Part shown: positions 8,915-15,840 of the stretch, in pieces
How positions within the stretch are numbered: the first letter of the stretch is position 1
How the letters are laid out: each line of letters starts with the position of its first letter
From: Thermohalobaculum sp039026375
GTDB lineage: Bacteria; Pseudomonadota; Alphaproteobacteria; Rhodobacterales; Rhodobacteraceae
Assembly (NCBI GenBank): GCA_039026375.1
Contig: JBCCML010000005.1
Location: 1 to 64,000 of the forward strand
Length of the DNA stretch: 64,000 nt
Direction of reading: 5' to 3'
Notes under the pieces: model-generated
Seen by the model: only the letters and a program-made list of their open reading frames with translations
Told to the model about the DNA's origin: nothing
Databases searched by the model: none
Made by a program: the position numbers and the translations under genes

Positions 8915-9957
8915 GGCCGCGCCCTTTCTAAAACGCCCTTAACAATCCGCGCCGTATCGGTCCACCGCGGGAAAGCTTGAGCGACCTCCCAGGCCCTCTG
9001 GCCCCATAAGCTACGGCTCGCCGGGTCGACAATCCAGCTTGCCAAGGCTTGGCTCAGTGAATCGGGGGTCACCAGGCACGCGCCGCCCGCGGTGGCTTCG
9101 CGCACGGCGGCACTGTCGCTGCCCAGATCCAGTCCCATTGTGGGCAGCCCTCGGGCCATCGCTTCCGTAAATGCCATGCCGAACCCTTCGTAGTTTGAGG
9201 CCAGCACAAAGGCGTCCGCCGCGAAGTACTCGGCGTCCAGGGCGGCGTCGTCCACGGCCCCCAGCAGCGCGACGCGCTTGGTCAGCCCGGCCTGCGCAAT
9301 CGCATCTTGCAATGCCCGCAAGGCGTCGCTGTCCCGATGCGGCCCGGCAATGCGCAACGTCCACTCCATGTCGGCCAGCGGGGCCAGGGCTGCTATCAGC
9401 GCTGGGTGCCCCTTGCGCGGGGTCACTGAACCCACAGACAGCAAACGGCAGGTTTCTGCACTGCCCGAGCCTGTGGCTCGAATGGCCAAGTCGGTGCCCG
9501 GTTTTGCCACGCTCAACTTTTCGGCTGGCACGTCAAAATCCGCAGTCAGAATGGCCGCCGTCGCCTCGCTGGTCGTAATTACATGCTTCGCGCAAGCCAG
9601 CGCCATCATCTCCGATCGGCGCAACCTGTCAGCTGTTGCGTCCTCCAACCCCGTCTCCAGCGCCAATGGGTGATGGCAGAGCGCGACCACCGGCGCGGCC
9701 ACCCGGTCCAAGACCGTCGCGGGCAGGGCACCGTAGGCCAGTCCGTCGATCAGGATTGGTACATGGGCGGGCAGGCCGGCCAGTAGATCGCCCGCTTGCG
9801 CCAGTCGCGAAGCCCCTGGTTGCGGAAATCCATCCGGCAACGCCATCACATCCAGCGTCAAGCCCGTCGCTGCGGCGGCCTCAATCAGACGGCGCGCGTA
9901 TGCGTAGCCGCCGGTTGGTGCCGCCAAATGGCCTGGAACGGCAAACGGTATGCGCAT
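8911..9957 (-). CDS. family 4 glycosyltransferase
   Basis: 348 residues with the GT-B fold. The N-terminus is MRIPFAVPGHLAAPTGGYAY, whose TGGY loop is the acceptor-site glycine motif. The donor-binding C-terminal half has LLSVGSVTPRKGHPALIAAL and the EX7E-type motif ASNYEGFGMAFTEAMARGLP. The frame extends upstream to 10005, but the ATG at 9957 starts exactly at the family-typical first strand. It sits 13 bases after the PTPS-like gene and overlaps the methyltransferase gene by four bases. It probably transfers a sugar from a nucleotide donor to the product of the PTPS-like/RibD-like steps. That acceptor is inferred from context only. Confidence 0.88.
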   Translation of the reverse strand: MRIPFAVPGHLAAPTGGYAYARRLIEAAAATGLTLDVMALPDGFPQPGASRLAQAGDLLAGLPAHVPILIDGLAYGALPATVLDRVAAPVVALCHHPLALETGLEDATADRLRRSEMMALACAKHVITTSEATAAILTADFDVPAEKLSVAKPGTDLAIRATGSGSAETCRLLSVGSVTPRKGHPALIAALAPLADMEWTLRIAGPHRDSDALRALQDAIAQAGLTKRVALLGAVDDAALDAEYFAADAFVLASNYEGFGMAFTEAMARGLPTMGLDLGSDSAAVREATAGGACLVTPDSLSQALASWIVDPASRSLWGQRAWEVAQAFPRWTDTARIVKGVLERARP

Positions 9958-9970
9958 TGCCAAGCTGGCG

Positions 9971-10369
9971 TCAGAGTGCGCCCTCGTACCAAGCGCGGGC
10001 CACATGGCTTTCGTTCAAGGTAACCCGAAGCTTTTGCAAACCGTCCGAGCCAGGCCCCAACCCCCCCGCCTTTGCAGCCTCAGCCACTTTGTCGAAAACG
10101 TACTTGCATAGAAACTCAGTCGTGGTCTTGATGCCGTCAAATTCGGGTAACGTGTCCAGATTGACATAGTTGATCGGTCCCAGAGTCTGCTTCAGCACGT
10201 CATGTGCACGACCGATATCGACCACGATTGCATCTTCGCTCAGAGTCTCACGCATGAAAGCCACGTCGATTACGTAGGTTGCGCCGTGCACGTTTTGCGC
10301 GGGACCAAACAGATCACCCGGAATCGAATGCGCCAACATGACATGGTCGCGAACTTCTACGGCATACAT
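9971..10369 (-). CDS. PTPS/QueD-fold protein with degenerate active site
   Basis: 132 residues matching the 6-pyruvoyl-tetrahydropterin synthase/QueD fold in length and layout: VVDIGRAHDVLKQTL, then TTTEFLCKYVF, and the terminal substrate-anchoring Glu in NESHVARAWYEG. Several catalytic residues of the classical family are missing. The C-x-N-x-H-G-H zinc and cysteine motif reads AQNVHGATY, losing the nucleophilic Cys and one zinc His. The relay His in the Asp-His pair is replaced (GPINYVNLDTL). It therefore probably binds a pterin-like substrate but does different chemistry from QueD or PTPS. It lies between the dehydrogenase and glycosyltransferase genes in one operon. Confidence 0.85.
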   Translation of the reverse strand: MYAVEVRDHVMLAHSIPGDLFGPAQNVHGATYVIDVAFMRETLSEDAIVVDIGRAHDVLKQTLGPINYVNLDTLPEFDGIKTTTEFLCKYVFDKVAEAAKAGGLGPGSDGLQKLRVTLNESHVARAWYEGAL

Positions 10370-10386
10370 CTCAGATCTCCTCGGAC

Positions 10387-10466
10387 GCGGGCCCGTCCCG
10401 GAACCCAGAGGAGGGCGAGGGGTGTGCGGGTGGGCTCGCCCTCCGAACGGGTCCGGACGGGCCCGC
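10387..10466. repeat. long imperfect intercistronic hairpin
   Basis: GCGGGCCCGTCC at 10387-10398 is repeated perfectly inverted at 10455-10466. The inner arms also pair strongly, for example GGAGGGCGAG against CTCGCCCTCC. The whole 80-base element fills the gap between the dehydrogenase stop (10469) and the PTPS-like start (10369). There is no T-run, so it looks more like a REP-type or mRNA-stabilising/attenuating element than a classic terminator. Confidence 0.8.
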
Positions 10467-10468
10467 CC

Positions 10469-11455
10469 TTAGGAATAAGCGATGCGCGTGGCGATACCGG
10501 GCGCGCCCGGTGCAAGCAAGCCCGGCAGTGCCGCAGGCAGCTCCTGGAATGCCACCTCGGCAGTGATGAGTTGGTCCAAGCGGGTGGGCGCCAGCAACTC
10601 CAACGCCTTGGTCAACCGGTCGTCGTGACTGATGTGTGCCCGGCGACTTGGCGCAATGTGACCGACTTGGCTGGACTGGATCGTGAGTCGCTTTGCATGA
10701 AAGGCGCCACCTAGGGGCACCTGAGGCGCCTTCTCGCCAAACCAGGAAAGTTCGATCACCCTACCTTCAAAGACTAGGGCATCCAGAGCAGTTGCCAGCC
10801 CCGCCGCACTCGCAGTGGTGTGAAAGGCCAGATCGTAAGCGCCCGGTGCCACTTGACTGGGGTGGATGGGGCTCACGCATTCGTCATCCATTCTGATGAC
10901 GGGATCGACCTGTACGTCCGTAACAGTGACAGACATGTCCTCGCGTCTCAGGAGCAGATCGCTGATCAACCGACCCAGTAAACCTGCGCCCACCACAAGA
11001 ATGCGCATGCCAGGTCTTAGCTTGGCGTCCCAAACCGCGTTAAGCGCCGTCTCCATGTTCGCGGCCAGCACGGCTCGGCTTGCCGGCACGTCTGGCGGCA
11101 GCGGTACAACCGACGCCGCCGGAACCAGGAAGCTGTCTTGATGCGGGTGCAAGCAAAAGACATCGCGGCCCATCAGGTCTGTCGGCCCCTGGACCACCTT
11201 GCCCACTGCGGCATAGCCGTAGCGCACGGGAAACGGAAACTCGCCAACCTGAAATGGCGCACGCATGCGGCCCCGTTCGCTTTCGGGCACCAGTCCGTTG
11301 AAGATCAGCCGTTCGGTTCCGCGCGACAGCGCCGAATAGCGCGTCTGGACCAGCACTTCTCCCTGCGCAGGGGCTCTCAGTTCAACCGTCTCAAGCCGCG
11401 CCTGGCCGGGGCCGGTGTACACAAGCGCGTGTGCGGGATGTTGCAATGCGGTCAT
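10469..11455 (-). CDS. medium-chain dehydrogenase, BchC-like, lacking catalytic zinc ligands
   Basis: 328 residues of the medium-chain dehydrogenase/reductase family: a GroES-like N-terminal domain and a Rossmann domain with VVGAGLLGRLISDLL near residues 155-170. The zinc-binding Cys and Gly-His-Glu of alcohol dehydrogenases are replaced by SALSRGTE (41-48) and YGYAAVG (79-85). The same pattern occurs in BchC-type and other non-zinc members. It is the first gene of the minus-strand operon and is divergent from opgH across 71 bases. It likely oxidises or reduces a hydroxyalkyl side chain on the cluster's product. Assignment to bacteriochlorophyll synthesis is not supported, as no other bch gene is nearby. 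Confidence 0.82.
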   Translation of the reverse strand: MTALQHPAHALVYTGPGQARLETVELRAPAQGEVLVQTRYSALSRGTERLIFNGLVPESERGRMRAPFQVGEFPFPVRYGYAAVGKVVQGPTDLMGRDVFCLHPHQDSFLVPAASVVPLPPDVPASRAVLAANMETALNAVWDAKLRPGMRILVVGAGLLGRLISDLLLRREDMSVTVTDVQVDPVIRMDDECVSPIHPSQVAPGAYDLAFHTTASAAGLATALDALVFEGRVIELSWFGEKAPQVPLGGAFHAKRLTIQSSQVGHIAPSRRAHISHDDRLTKALELLAPTRLDQLITAEVAFQELPAALPGLLAPGAPGIATRIAYS

Positions 11456-11526
11456 GCGCTTGACCCTTCCATTGTGCGGTGCACTTTCCCGGCGGGTGGC
11501 GCCTGCAGCGTGAGAGATCAGAAGAC

Positions 11527-13377
11527 ATGAACCAGTTTTCCCGGGGCTTCAACGCCGACAGTGTAACGGCGCATCCCTCGCTGCCGCCAGAATCGGCTGA
11601 AAAGCACGGCCTTACCCCCGCCGGACTGCAATCCCAGAGCACATTGGCCCGCCGCAGGGCGATTTTCTTCGCGTTGAACGCGGTATCAATGGCTGGCTTG
11701 GTTTGGATGCTGATGATGGCATTTTCGGCCGGTGGTTGGTCCACCTCGGATCTGATTATTCTGGGCTGTTTTCTCGTGGGCGCGCCGTGGACGGTTATGG
11801 GCGTCTGGAACGCCCTGATCGGCGTCTGGCTGCTGCACGCGCGATCCGATGGGCTGGCCGACGCCGCGCCGCACCTAACTGCCATGGACGGCACGGCATC
11901 CCTGACGACCCGTACGGCCCTGGCCATGACGGTGCGCAACGAGGACCCAGAACGGTCGTTTCGGCGCTTGACGGAGATGCGCCGCGCGCTGGATGCCACC
12001 GGCCAAGGCGCGCAATTTGACGTTTTCATACTCAGCGACACCACCGAGCCCGAGATCGCGGCCCGTGAGGAACTGTTGTTCCGCGCCATGCGTGCCGAAC
12101 TGGGCGGTGTTCGCGCCACCTACCGCCGTCGCCATGTGAATACGGGGTTCAAGGCCGGTAACGTCCGTGAATTCCTTCAAGCCGAGGGGCGCAACTACGA
12201 CTACTTCCTGCCGCTGGACAGCGACAGTTTGATGTCTGGGGCGGCTATTGTGCGTATGGTGCGCGTGATGGAGACATACCCGCGCATCGGGATCCTGCAA
12301 TCCCTGGTCGTTGGTACGCCGGCCAGCAGCGCCTTTGCCCGGATCTTCCAGTTCGGCATGCGCCACGGTATGCGCTCTTTCACCATGGGGTCAGCCTGGT
12401 GGCAGGGCGATTGCGGGCCCTACTGGGGCCACAACGCATTGCTGCGCGTTGGCGCATTTCGCCGGCATTGCCGGCTGCCCATTCTGCCGGGCGATGGCCC
12501 GCTCAGTGGACATATCCTCAGCCATGACCAGCTAGAGGCGACGTTGATGCGCCGCGCCGGCTACGAGGTGCGCGTGCTGCCCATTGAAACCGAAAGCTGG
12601 GAGGATAACCCGCCCACGCTGATGGACTTCACCAAGCGGGATCTGCGCTGGTGCCAAGGCAACATGCAGTACTGGTCGCTTTTGGGAATGCGGGGGTTAA
12701 AGCCGACGTCGCGCTTCCAGATCTTTGCTGCGATCATGATGTATATGGGCGCGCCAGCTTGGATGCTGATGACGGGGGCCGCGGCCTCAAAACTGGTGTT
12801 CCCCGATCCGGGCGGCATCGACCTGGCCTTTGGGATCGCGATGTTCTTTATCATGTTTGCCGTCAGCCTTGTACCAAAGCTGCTGGGCCTGTTGGACATC
12901 GTCCTGACACCCGGAGGTGTGGCGCGCTATGGTGGTTCGGGGCGCTTCGCCCTAGGGGCCGCCACCGAGACGGTGTTCTCGATCCTGCTGGCCCCGGTGG
13001 TGGCGCTGCGTGTCACGATCTTCCTGATTGGCCTGGCCATGGGCCGGACGGTAACCTGGTCTGGCCAGAACCGCGACGCCTACGCGCTGGACTGGGCCGA
13101 TGCCGCACGGGGGCTGTGGCCGCAGACACTCTTTGGCGCAACGTTGATCGCCATGGTTCTGGCCCTGGCGTCACCCGGCACTCTGCTCTGGGCGGCGCCG
13201 ATGGTCACTGGCCTGGTGCTGGCGATCCCATTCGCCGTCGTGACGGCGAGCACAGGCCTTGGCCGCATGCTGGAGAGACTGGGCATCTGCGCTACGCCGG
13301 ATGAATTCCAAACGCCAGAAAGCCTGCGCAATCTCAACAGCCCGATGGGCGTCACTGAACAGTCCGCGGCGGCTTGA
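11527..13377 (+). CDS. opgH: glucans biosynthesis glucosyltransferase H
   Basis: 616 residues of the OpgH/MdoH family, an inner-membrane processive GT2 glucosyltransferase that polymerises the backbone of osmoregulated periplasmic glucans from UDP-glucose. Visible features: two N-terminal membrane helices, the GT2 core with TMTVRNEDPERSF-type nucleotide loop, the DSDSLMSG metal-binding motif, and the LRWCQGNMQYW (QxxRW-like) product-binding motif. Four to five C-terminal membrane helices follow. I start at ATG 11527, since the upstream 16 codons lack a good ribosome-binding site. The usual partner opgG is not adjacent; opgC is at 5510. Its 3' end is overlapped antisense by a small open frame (13171-13569). 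Confidence 0.93.
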   Translation: MNQFSRGFNADSVTAHPSLPPESAEKHGLTPAGLQSQSTLARRRAIFFALNAVSMAGLVWMLMMAFSAGGWSTSDLIILGCFLVGAPWTVMGVWNALIGVWLLHARSDGLADAAPHLTAMDGTASLTTRTALAMTVRNEDPERSFRRLTEMRRALDATGQGAQFDVFILSDTTEPEIAAREELLFRAMRAELGGVRATYRRRHVNTGFKAGNVREFLQAEGRNYDYFLPLDSDSLMSGAAIVRMVRVMETYPRIGILQSLVVGTPASSAFARIFQFGMRHGMRSFTMGSAWWQGDCGPYWGHNALLRVGAFRRHCRLPILPGDGPLSGHILSHDQLEATLMRRAGYEVRVLPIETESWEDNPPTLMDFTKRDLRWCQGNMQYWSLLGMRGLKPTSRFQIFAAIMMYMGAPAWMLMTGAAASKLVFPDPGGIDLAFGIAMFFIMFAVSLVPKLLGLLDIVLTPGGVARYGGSGRFALGAATETVFSILLAPVVALRVTIFLIGLAMGRTVTWSGQNRDAYALDWADAARGLWPQTLFGATLIAMVLALASPGTLLWAAPMVTGLVLAIPFAVVTASTGLGRMLERLGICATPDEFQTPESLRNLNSPMGVTEQSAAA

Positions 13378-13569
13378 GTCTGCGCTTGGCGGCTCGGGGT
13401 CGACGTCCATCCCGTACTTAAGATCAATCGGATAGGCCGCGCTTGGTGGCTGTGCATCTGGCTCACCGGCCGGCGCCGGGTGTGTGATCCCCTCTGAGCC
13501 GGCCTCTCTCTCCTCCGCTGCACCCTCTATCACGGGCATCGGGTCGTGCTTTTTCACCGCATCGGTCAT
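13171..13569 (-). CDS. small peptide gene A, paralogue of peptide B, probably read through
   Basis: Starts at ATG 13569 with AAGGAG seven bases upstream. Residues 1-14 (MTDAVKKHDPMPVI) parallel those of peptide B (MTNSAKQIDPMPII), and PIDLKYG at 13411-13431 parallels B's terminal PMDLKRG. B stops right after this motif. Here the frame runs on for about 79 more codons, most of them antisense to the end of opgH. The double-glycine leader seen in B is absent, its place taken by a Glu-, Ala- and Pro-rich segment. I read it as a decayed or re-purposed copy whose original stop was lost. Only the first 53 residues or so look authentic. Confidence 0.5.
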   Translation of the reverse strand: MTDAVKKHDPMPVIEGAAEEREAGSEGITHPAPAGEPDAQPPSAAYPIDLKYGMDVDPEPPSADSSRRGLFSDAHRAVEIAQAFWRLEFIRRSADAQSLQHAAKACARRHDGEWDRQHQASDHRRRPEQSAG

Positions 13570-13750
13570 CAGTCTTCTCCTTGTCGCCGTGCGCGTTCTG
13601 CGACGCGCCTTGCCATCTTTTGCGACCTTCGGGGCGGGGCTGTTCAGAACAGGGCCCATCCGGTCGCCGTCTCGATGGCTCGACGATATGGAGATGACTC
13701 CTACGCGCTGTGGGGATTGCCACACCGCGGTCAGAAAGTGGTGCGGATGC

Positions 13751-13957
13751 TCAACCGCGCTTCAAATCCATCGGATTTGCGCCGGCCTTCGGTGCCGGGC
13801 GCCCGGCCATTGCGCGCTGTGGCCGCATGGACGCGTCACCGTCGTGGGTGTTGATCCGGTTGATCACCAACAGCGCGTCCATGGGACCACCGCTGATCTC
13901 ATCGAGTTCGTCGTCAATGATGGGCATTGGGTCGATTTGCTTGGCCGAATTTGTCAT
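13751..13957 (-). CDS. small peptide B with double-glycine-type leader
   Basis: 68 residues. AAGGAGGAG lies nine bases before ATG 13957. Residues 12-24 read PIIDDELDEISGG, matching the bacteriocin-type double-glycine leader pattern in which a C39 peptidase transporter cleaves after Gly-Gly. The remaining 44 residues would be the mature peptide, beginning PMDALLVINRI and ending NPMDLKRG. It has no cysteine. The same leader pattern aligns without gaps with peptides C (LADDALDQAQGG) and D (IADSEMDNVAAG). The terminal P-x-D-L-K-x-G motif recurs in A and downstream of C. No C39 transporter is present in the window. Secretion is inferred from the leader only. Confidence 0.7.
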   Translation of the reverse strand: MTNSAKQIDPMPIIDDELDEISGGPMDALLVINRINTHDGDASMRPQRAMAGRPAPKAGANPMDLKRG

Positions 13958-14074
13958 CGGTCATCTCCTCCTTGTAGGGCGTGCCTTCGTCGGATCCCGG
14001 TCGGCACGGTTGCCCTGGCCATGGCGGCTGAGTTGGTCCATCAGCCGCCTGAAGCCCGACGATAGGCAGATCCC

Positions 14075-14110
14075 GCTACGCCGCTGTGACAATCGTTACA
14101 GCGGCGTAGC
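14075..14110. terminator. perfect hairpin downstream of peptide C region
   Basis: GCTACGCCGCTGT (14075-14087) and its exact inverse (14098-14110) enclose a 10-base loop. It lies 24 bases beyond the last in-frame stop (14134-14136) of the decayed peptide C tail and before peptide B. No T-run follows on either strand, so it may be a terminator, a processing hairpin or an attenuator. Confidence 0.6.
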
Positions 14111-14133
14111 ACGCGCTAACTGGCGGTCAGCGC

Positions 14134-14235
14134 TCAGCCCTGCTTCAGGTCCAATGGGTTGTCGCTGCCGCGGCCGTCAGATCAACGATCGCTCGAGCCC
14201 AGGACGAAGGTGTCGTCGCCGGAACTGCCATGCGT
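14134..14235 (-). pseudogene. interrupted in-frame tail after peptide C
   Basis: After the TAA of peptide C (14236-14238) the same reading frame continues with coherent peptide sequence. THGSSGDDTFVLGSSDR resembles an RTX-type glycine/aspartate stretch and ends in TGA (14182-14184). Then SDGRGSDNPLDLKQG ends at TGA 14134-14136. The last eight residues reproduce the C-terminal motif of peptide B (NPMDLKRG). This suggests that an originally longer protein has been cut by two nonsense codons, or that fragments of related genes lie fused here. Neither piece has its own convincing start. Confidence 0.45.
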
Positions 14236-14391
14236 TTAGCGAACGGGCACGCCGACCTTTACGTCTTTGGTGCCTTTGGTTGCCTTGCACTCGCCATTGA
14301 TGCCGTCGAATTTCATGTACGCGGCGCCGCCTTGGGCTTGATCCAGGGCGTCGTCGGCCAGAGTAGCGGGGGTGTTGGTCTTGATGGTCAT
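14236..14391 (-). CDS. small peptide C with double-glycine leader and Hcp-like core
   Basis: 51 residues. AAAGGAGA precedes ATG 14391 by about seven bases. The leader MTIKTNTPATLADDALDQAQGG (22 residues, too regular to be chance beside B and D) ends in Gly-Gly. The core begins AAYMKFDGINGEC, close to the first strand of Hcp-family type VI secretion tube proteins (pattern YxKxDGIxGE), but stops after 29 residues where Hcp has about 160. A single Cys is present. The 5' region carries the dyad 14448-14463 and a hairpin that could mask the ribosome-binding site. The product may be an exported short peptide or a truncated remnant of a longer protein. Confidence 0.65.
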   Translation of the reverse strand: MTIKTNTPATLADDALDQAQGGAAYMKFDGINGECKATKGTKDVKVGVPVR

Positions 14392-14396
14392 TGTCA

Positions 14397-14422
14397 GTCT
14401 CCTTTGTTGGTTGCAGGGAGAC
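14397..14422 (-). promoter_or_regulatory. possible ribosome-site-masking hairpin of peptide C
   Basis: GTCTCC (14417-14422 on the reverse strand) pairs perfectly with GGAGAC (14397-14402), which contains the ribosome-binding site of peptide C. Peptide D has an equivalent arrangement at the same distance. The left arm overlaps a candidate -10 box (CATAGT, 14421-14426). If that box is used, the arm would not be transcribed, so only one of the two readings can hold. Confidence 0.45.
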
Positions 14423-14447
14423 TATGGTCGGGAATCACCCGGCGCTC

Positions 14448-14463
14448 TGTAGTGCATGTTACA
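14448..14463 (-). promoter_or_regulatory. dyad operator upstream of peptide C
   Basis: TGTAGTGCATGTTACA is centred 64.5 bases before the start codon. The perfect version TGTAGCAGGTGCTACA lies at nearly the same distance (65.5) before peptide D. The spacing TGTAG-N6-(C/T)TACA has the 16-base geometry of CRP/FNR-family operators. A CATAGT -10-like box at 14421-14426 would put the dyad near -41, a class II activator position. The regulator's identity is unknown. Confidence 0.55.
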
Positions 14464-14490
14464 ACTCAAAAAGAAATTTAGTGTAGCTCG

Positions 14491-15771
14491 CTATCCGCTG
14501 ATCGGTTCCACCCCACACCAGTCCGCGATAAATAGCGCGATGGTCTGCGTCACCCGCTTCAGGCTGCTCAGGCTGAGACGTTCGTCAAAACCGTGGATGT
14601 TCTCGGAGTAGGGGCCGAAGACGAGCGTTGGCATGTCCGCATAAAGCGCGAAAACCCGCCCATCCAGATAGGCGGTCGACGCGCGCGAGGGCAAAACCTT
14701 GTTGTAGACGGTGCGGTAGGCGGCATCCAGGGTCGCTTCGGCTTCGCTGCCTTCCGGCTGGACATAACCCTGGGTGTAAAAGCCGTTGAAGGTGACGCTG
14801 GGTGGGCTGTTCGAGAGGAACGGATCCAGAGCGGCGGCGGCACGGATCGTCTGCTCGATCTCGGCGGCAGCCTTGGCAGGATCATCGCCCGGGAAGATCG
14901 AGATCCGGCAGTCCAGCCGGCACCAGGCGGGGACCGAGGACGCCCAGTCGCCGCCCTCGATCTTACCGATGTTCAGGTTGATCGGGTGGTTGACGTCCTC
15001 GAAATAGCGGACGCGGTCGGCGCGCGCATTCCAGAGCGCCTCCATCCCCTTCAGAGCGTTGATCACGGGCCACGCGGACAGGATGGCGTTGGAACCGGAC
15101 CCTGCCTCCCGCACGTGCACGGGCTTGCCGCTCAACTCGATCTGGAACCAAAGCACGCCCACATTGGCGCGCACCAGTGCTTCGTCCATCGGCTCAGGTA
15201 TCAGGGCTGCATCCGCCCGATAGCCGCGCAGCAACGCCGATAGGGCCCCGTTGCCGGTGCATTCCTCCTCGGTGACGGCTTCGACATAGACTGTGGCTGC
15301 GGGTTGCAGGCCCGCCCGGCGCAAGGCGTCCATCGCGAAGATGTTGGCGCCAATCCCCGCCTTCATGTCGGCGCCACCACGCCCATACATCCAGTCGCCG
15401 TCGATGACGGGCTCGAACGGGGGGTGCGTCCACATCTTGTGAGGACCTACCGGCACCACGTCGACATGCCCGTTTAGCACCAGCGATCGCCCGATGGCCT
15501 GGCGCGGTGTATGCGTGCCGACGACGTTGATCGCGTTCTCGTAAGGAACCGTTACGGGCGAGAAGCCCGGGTGATCCTTGATCGCATCCACGTCAATTGC
15601 CCAGCGGTCCATTGCGTAGCCGCGGTCCCTGAGGCTGTCATGGATGAACGCCTGGGCCGTGTGCTCCTGCCCGCGGACCGAGGGATAGCGCACCAGCGCT
15701 TGGGTCCAGGCGATCTGATCTGCCCAGCCGTCCTCAACCGCCTGAATGATGCGCGCTGCTTGATCGGACAT
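14491..15771 (-). CDS. M20 family deacylase/peptidase, likely N-acetylglutamate-type deacetylase
   Basis: 426 residues of the ArgE/DapE/CPG2 metallopeptidase family. Metal and catalytic residues are all visible: His102 and Asp104 in NGHVDVVP, Asp135 in GRGGADMKAG, and the Glu pair in EAVTEEECTGNG (168-170). The His near the C-terminus is in SENIHGFDE. ATG 15771 follows GGAGGGG. The gene is divergent from dgcN/dgcA, whose pathway ends in N-acetyl-L-glutamate, so removal of that acetyl group is the obvious candidate reaction. Other N-acyl amino acids are possible. A tiny entericidin-like gene lies in the divergent gap. Confidence 0.88.
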   Translation of the reverse strand: MSDQAARIIQAVEDGWADQIAWTQALVRYPSVRGQEHTAQAFIHDSLRDRGYAMDRWAIDVDAIKDHPGFSPVTVPYENAINVVGTHTPRQAIGRSLVLNGHVDVVPVGPHKMWTHPPFEPVIDGDWMYGRGGADMKAGIGANIFAMDALRRAGLQPAATVYVEAVTEEECTGNGALSALLRGYRADAALIPEPMDEALVRANVGVLWFQIELSGKPVHVREAGSGSNAILSAWPVINALKGMEALWNARADRVRYFEDVNHPINLNIGKIEGGDWASSVPAWCRLDCRISIFPGDDPAKAAAEIEQTIRAAAALDPFLSNSPPSVTFNGFYTQGYVQPEGSEAEATLDAAYRTVYNKVLPSRASTAYLDGRVFALYADMPTLVFGPYSENIHGFDERLSLSSLKRVTQTIALFIADWCGVEPISG

Positions 15772-15840
15772 GTCCCCTCCGCTTGCAATTCTTTCACCCC
15801 CGGATAGCATCCAGACCTACGGACAGAACAGGAGGTTCCG

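Noticed and set aside
10469..11455. BchC of bacteriochlorophyll synthesis
   Set aside because: Similarity is only to the zinc-less dehydrogenase type; no other photosynthesis gene is nearby.
13957..13964. ATG at 13964 as the start of peptide B
   Set aside because: Different frame, ending after 16 codons, and only two bases from the ribosome-binding site; the ATG at 13957 has proper spacing.
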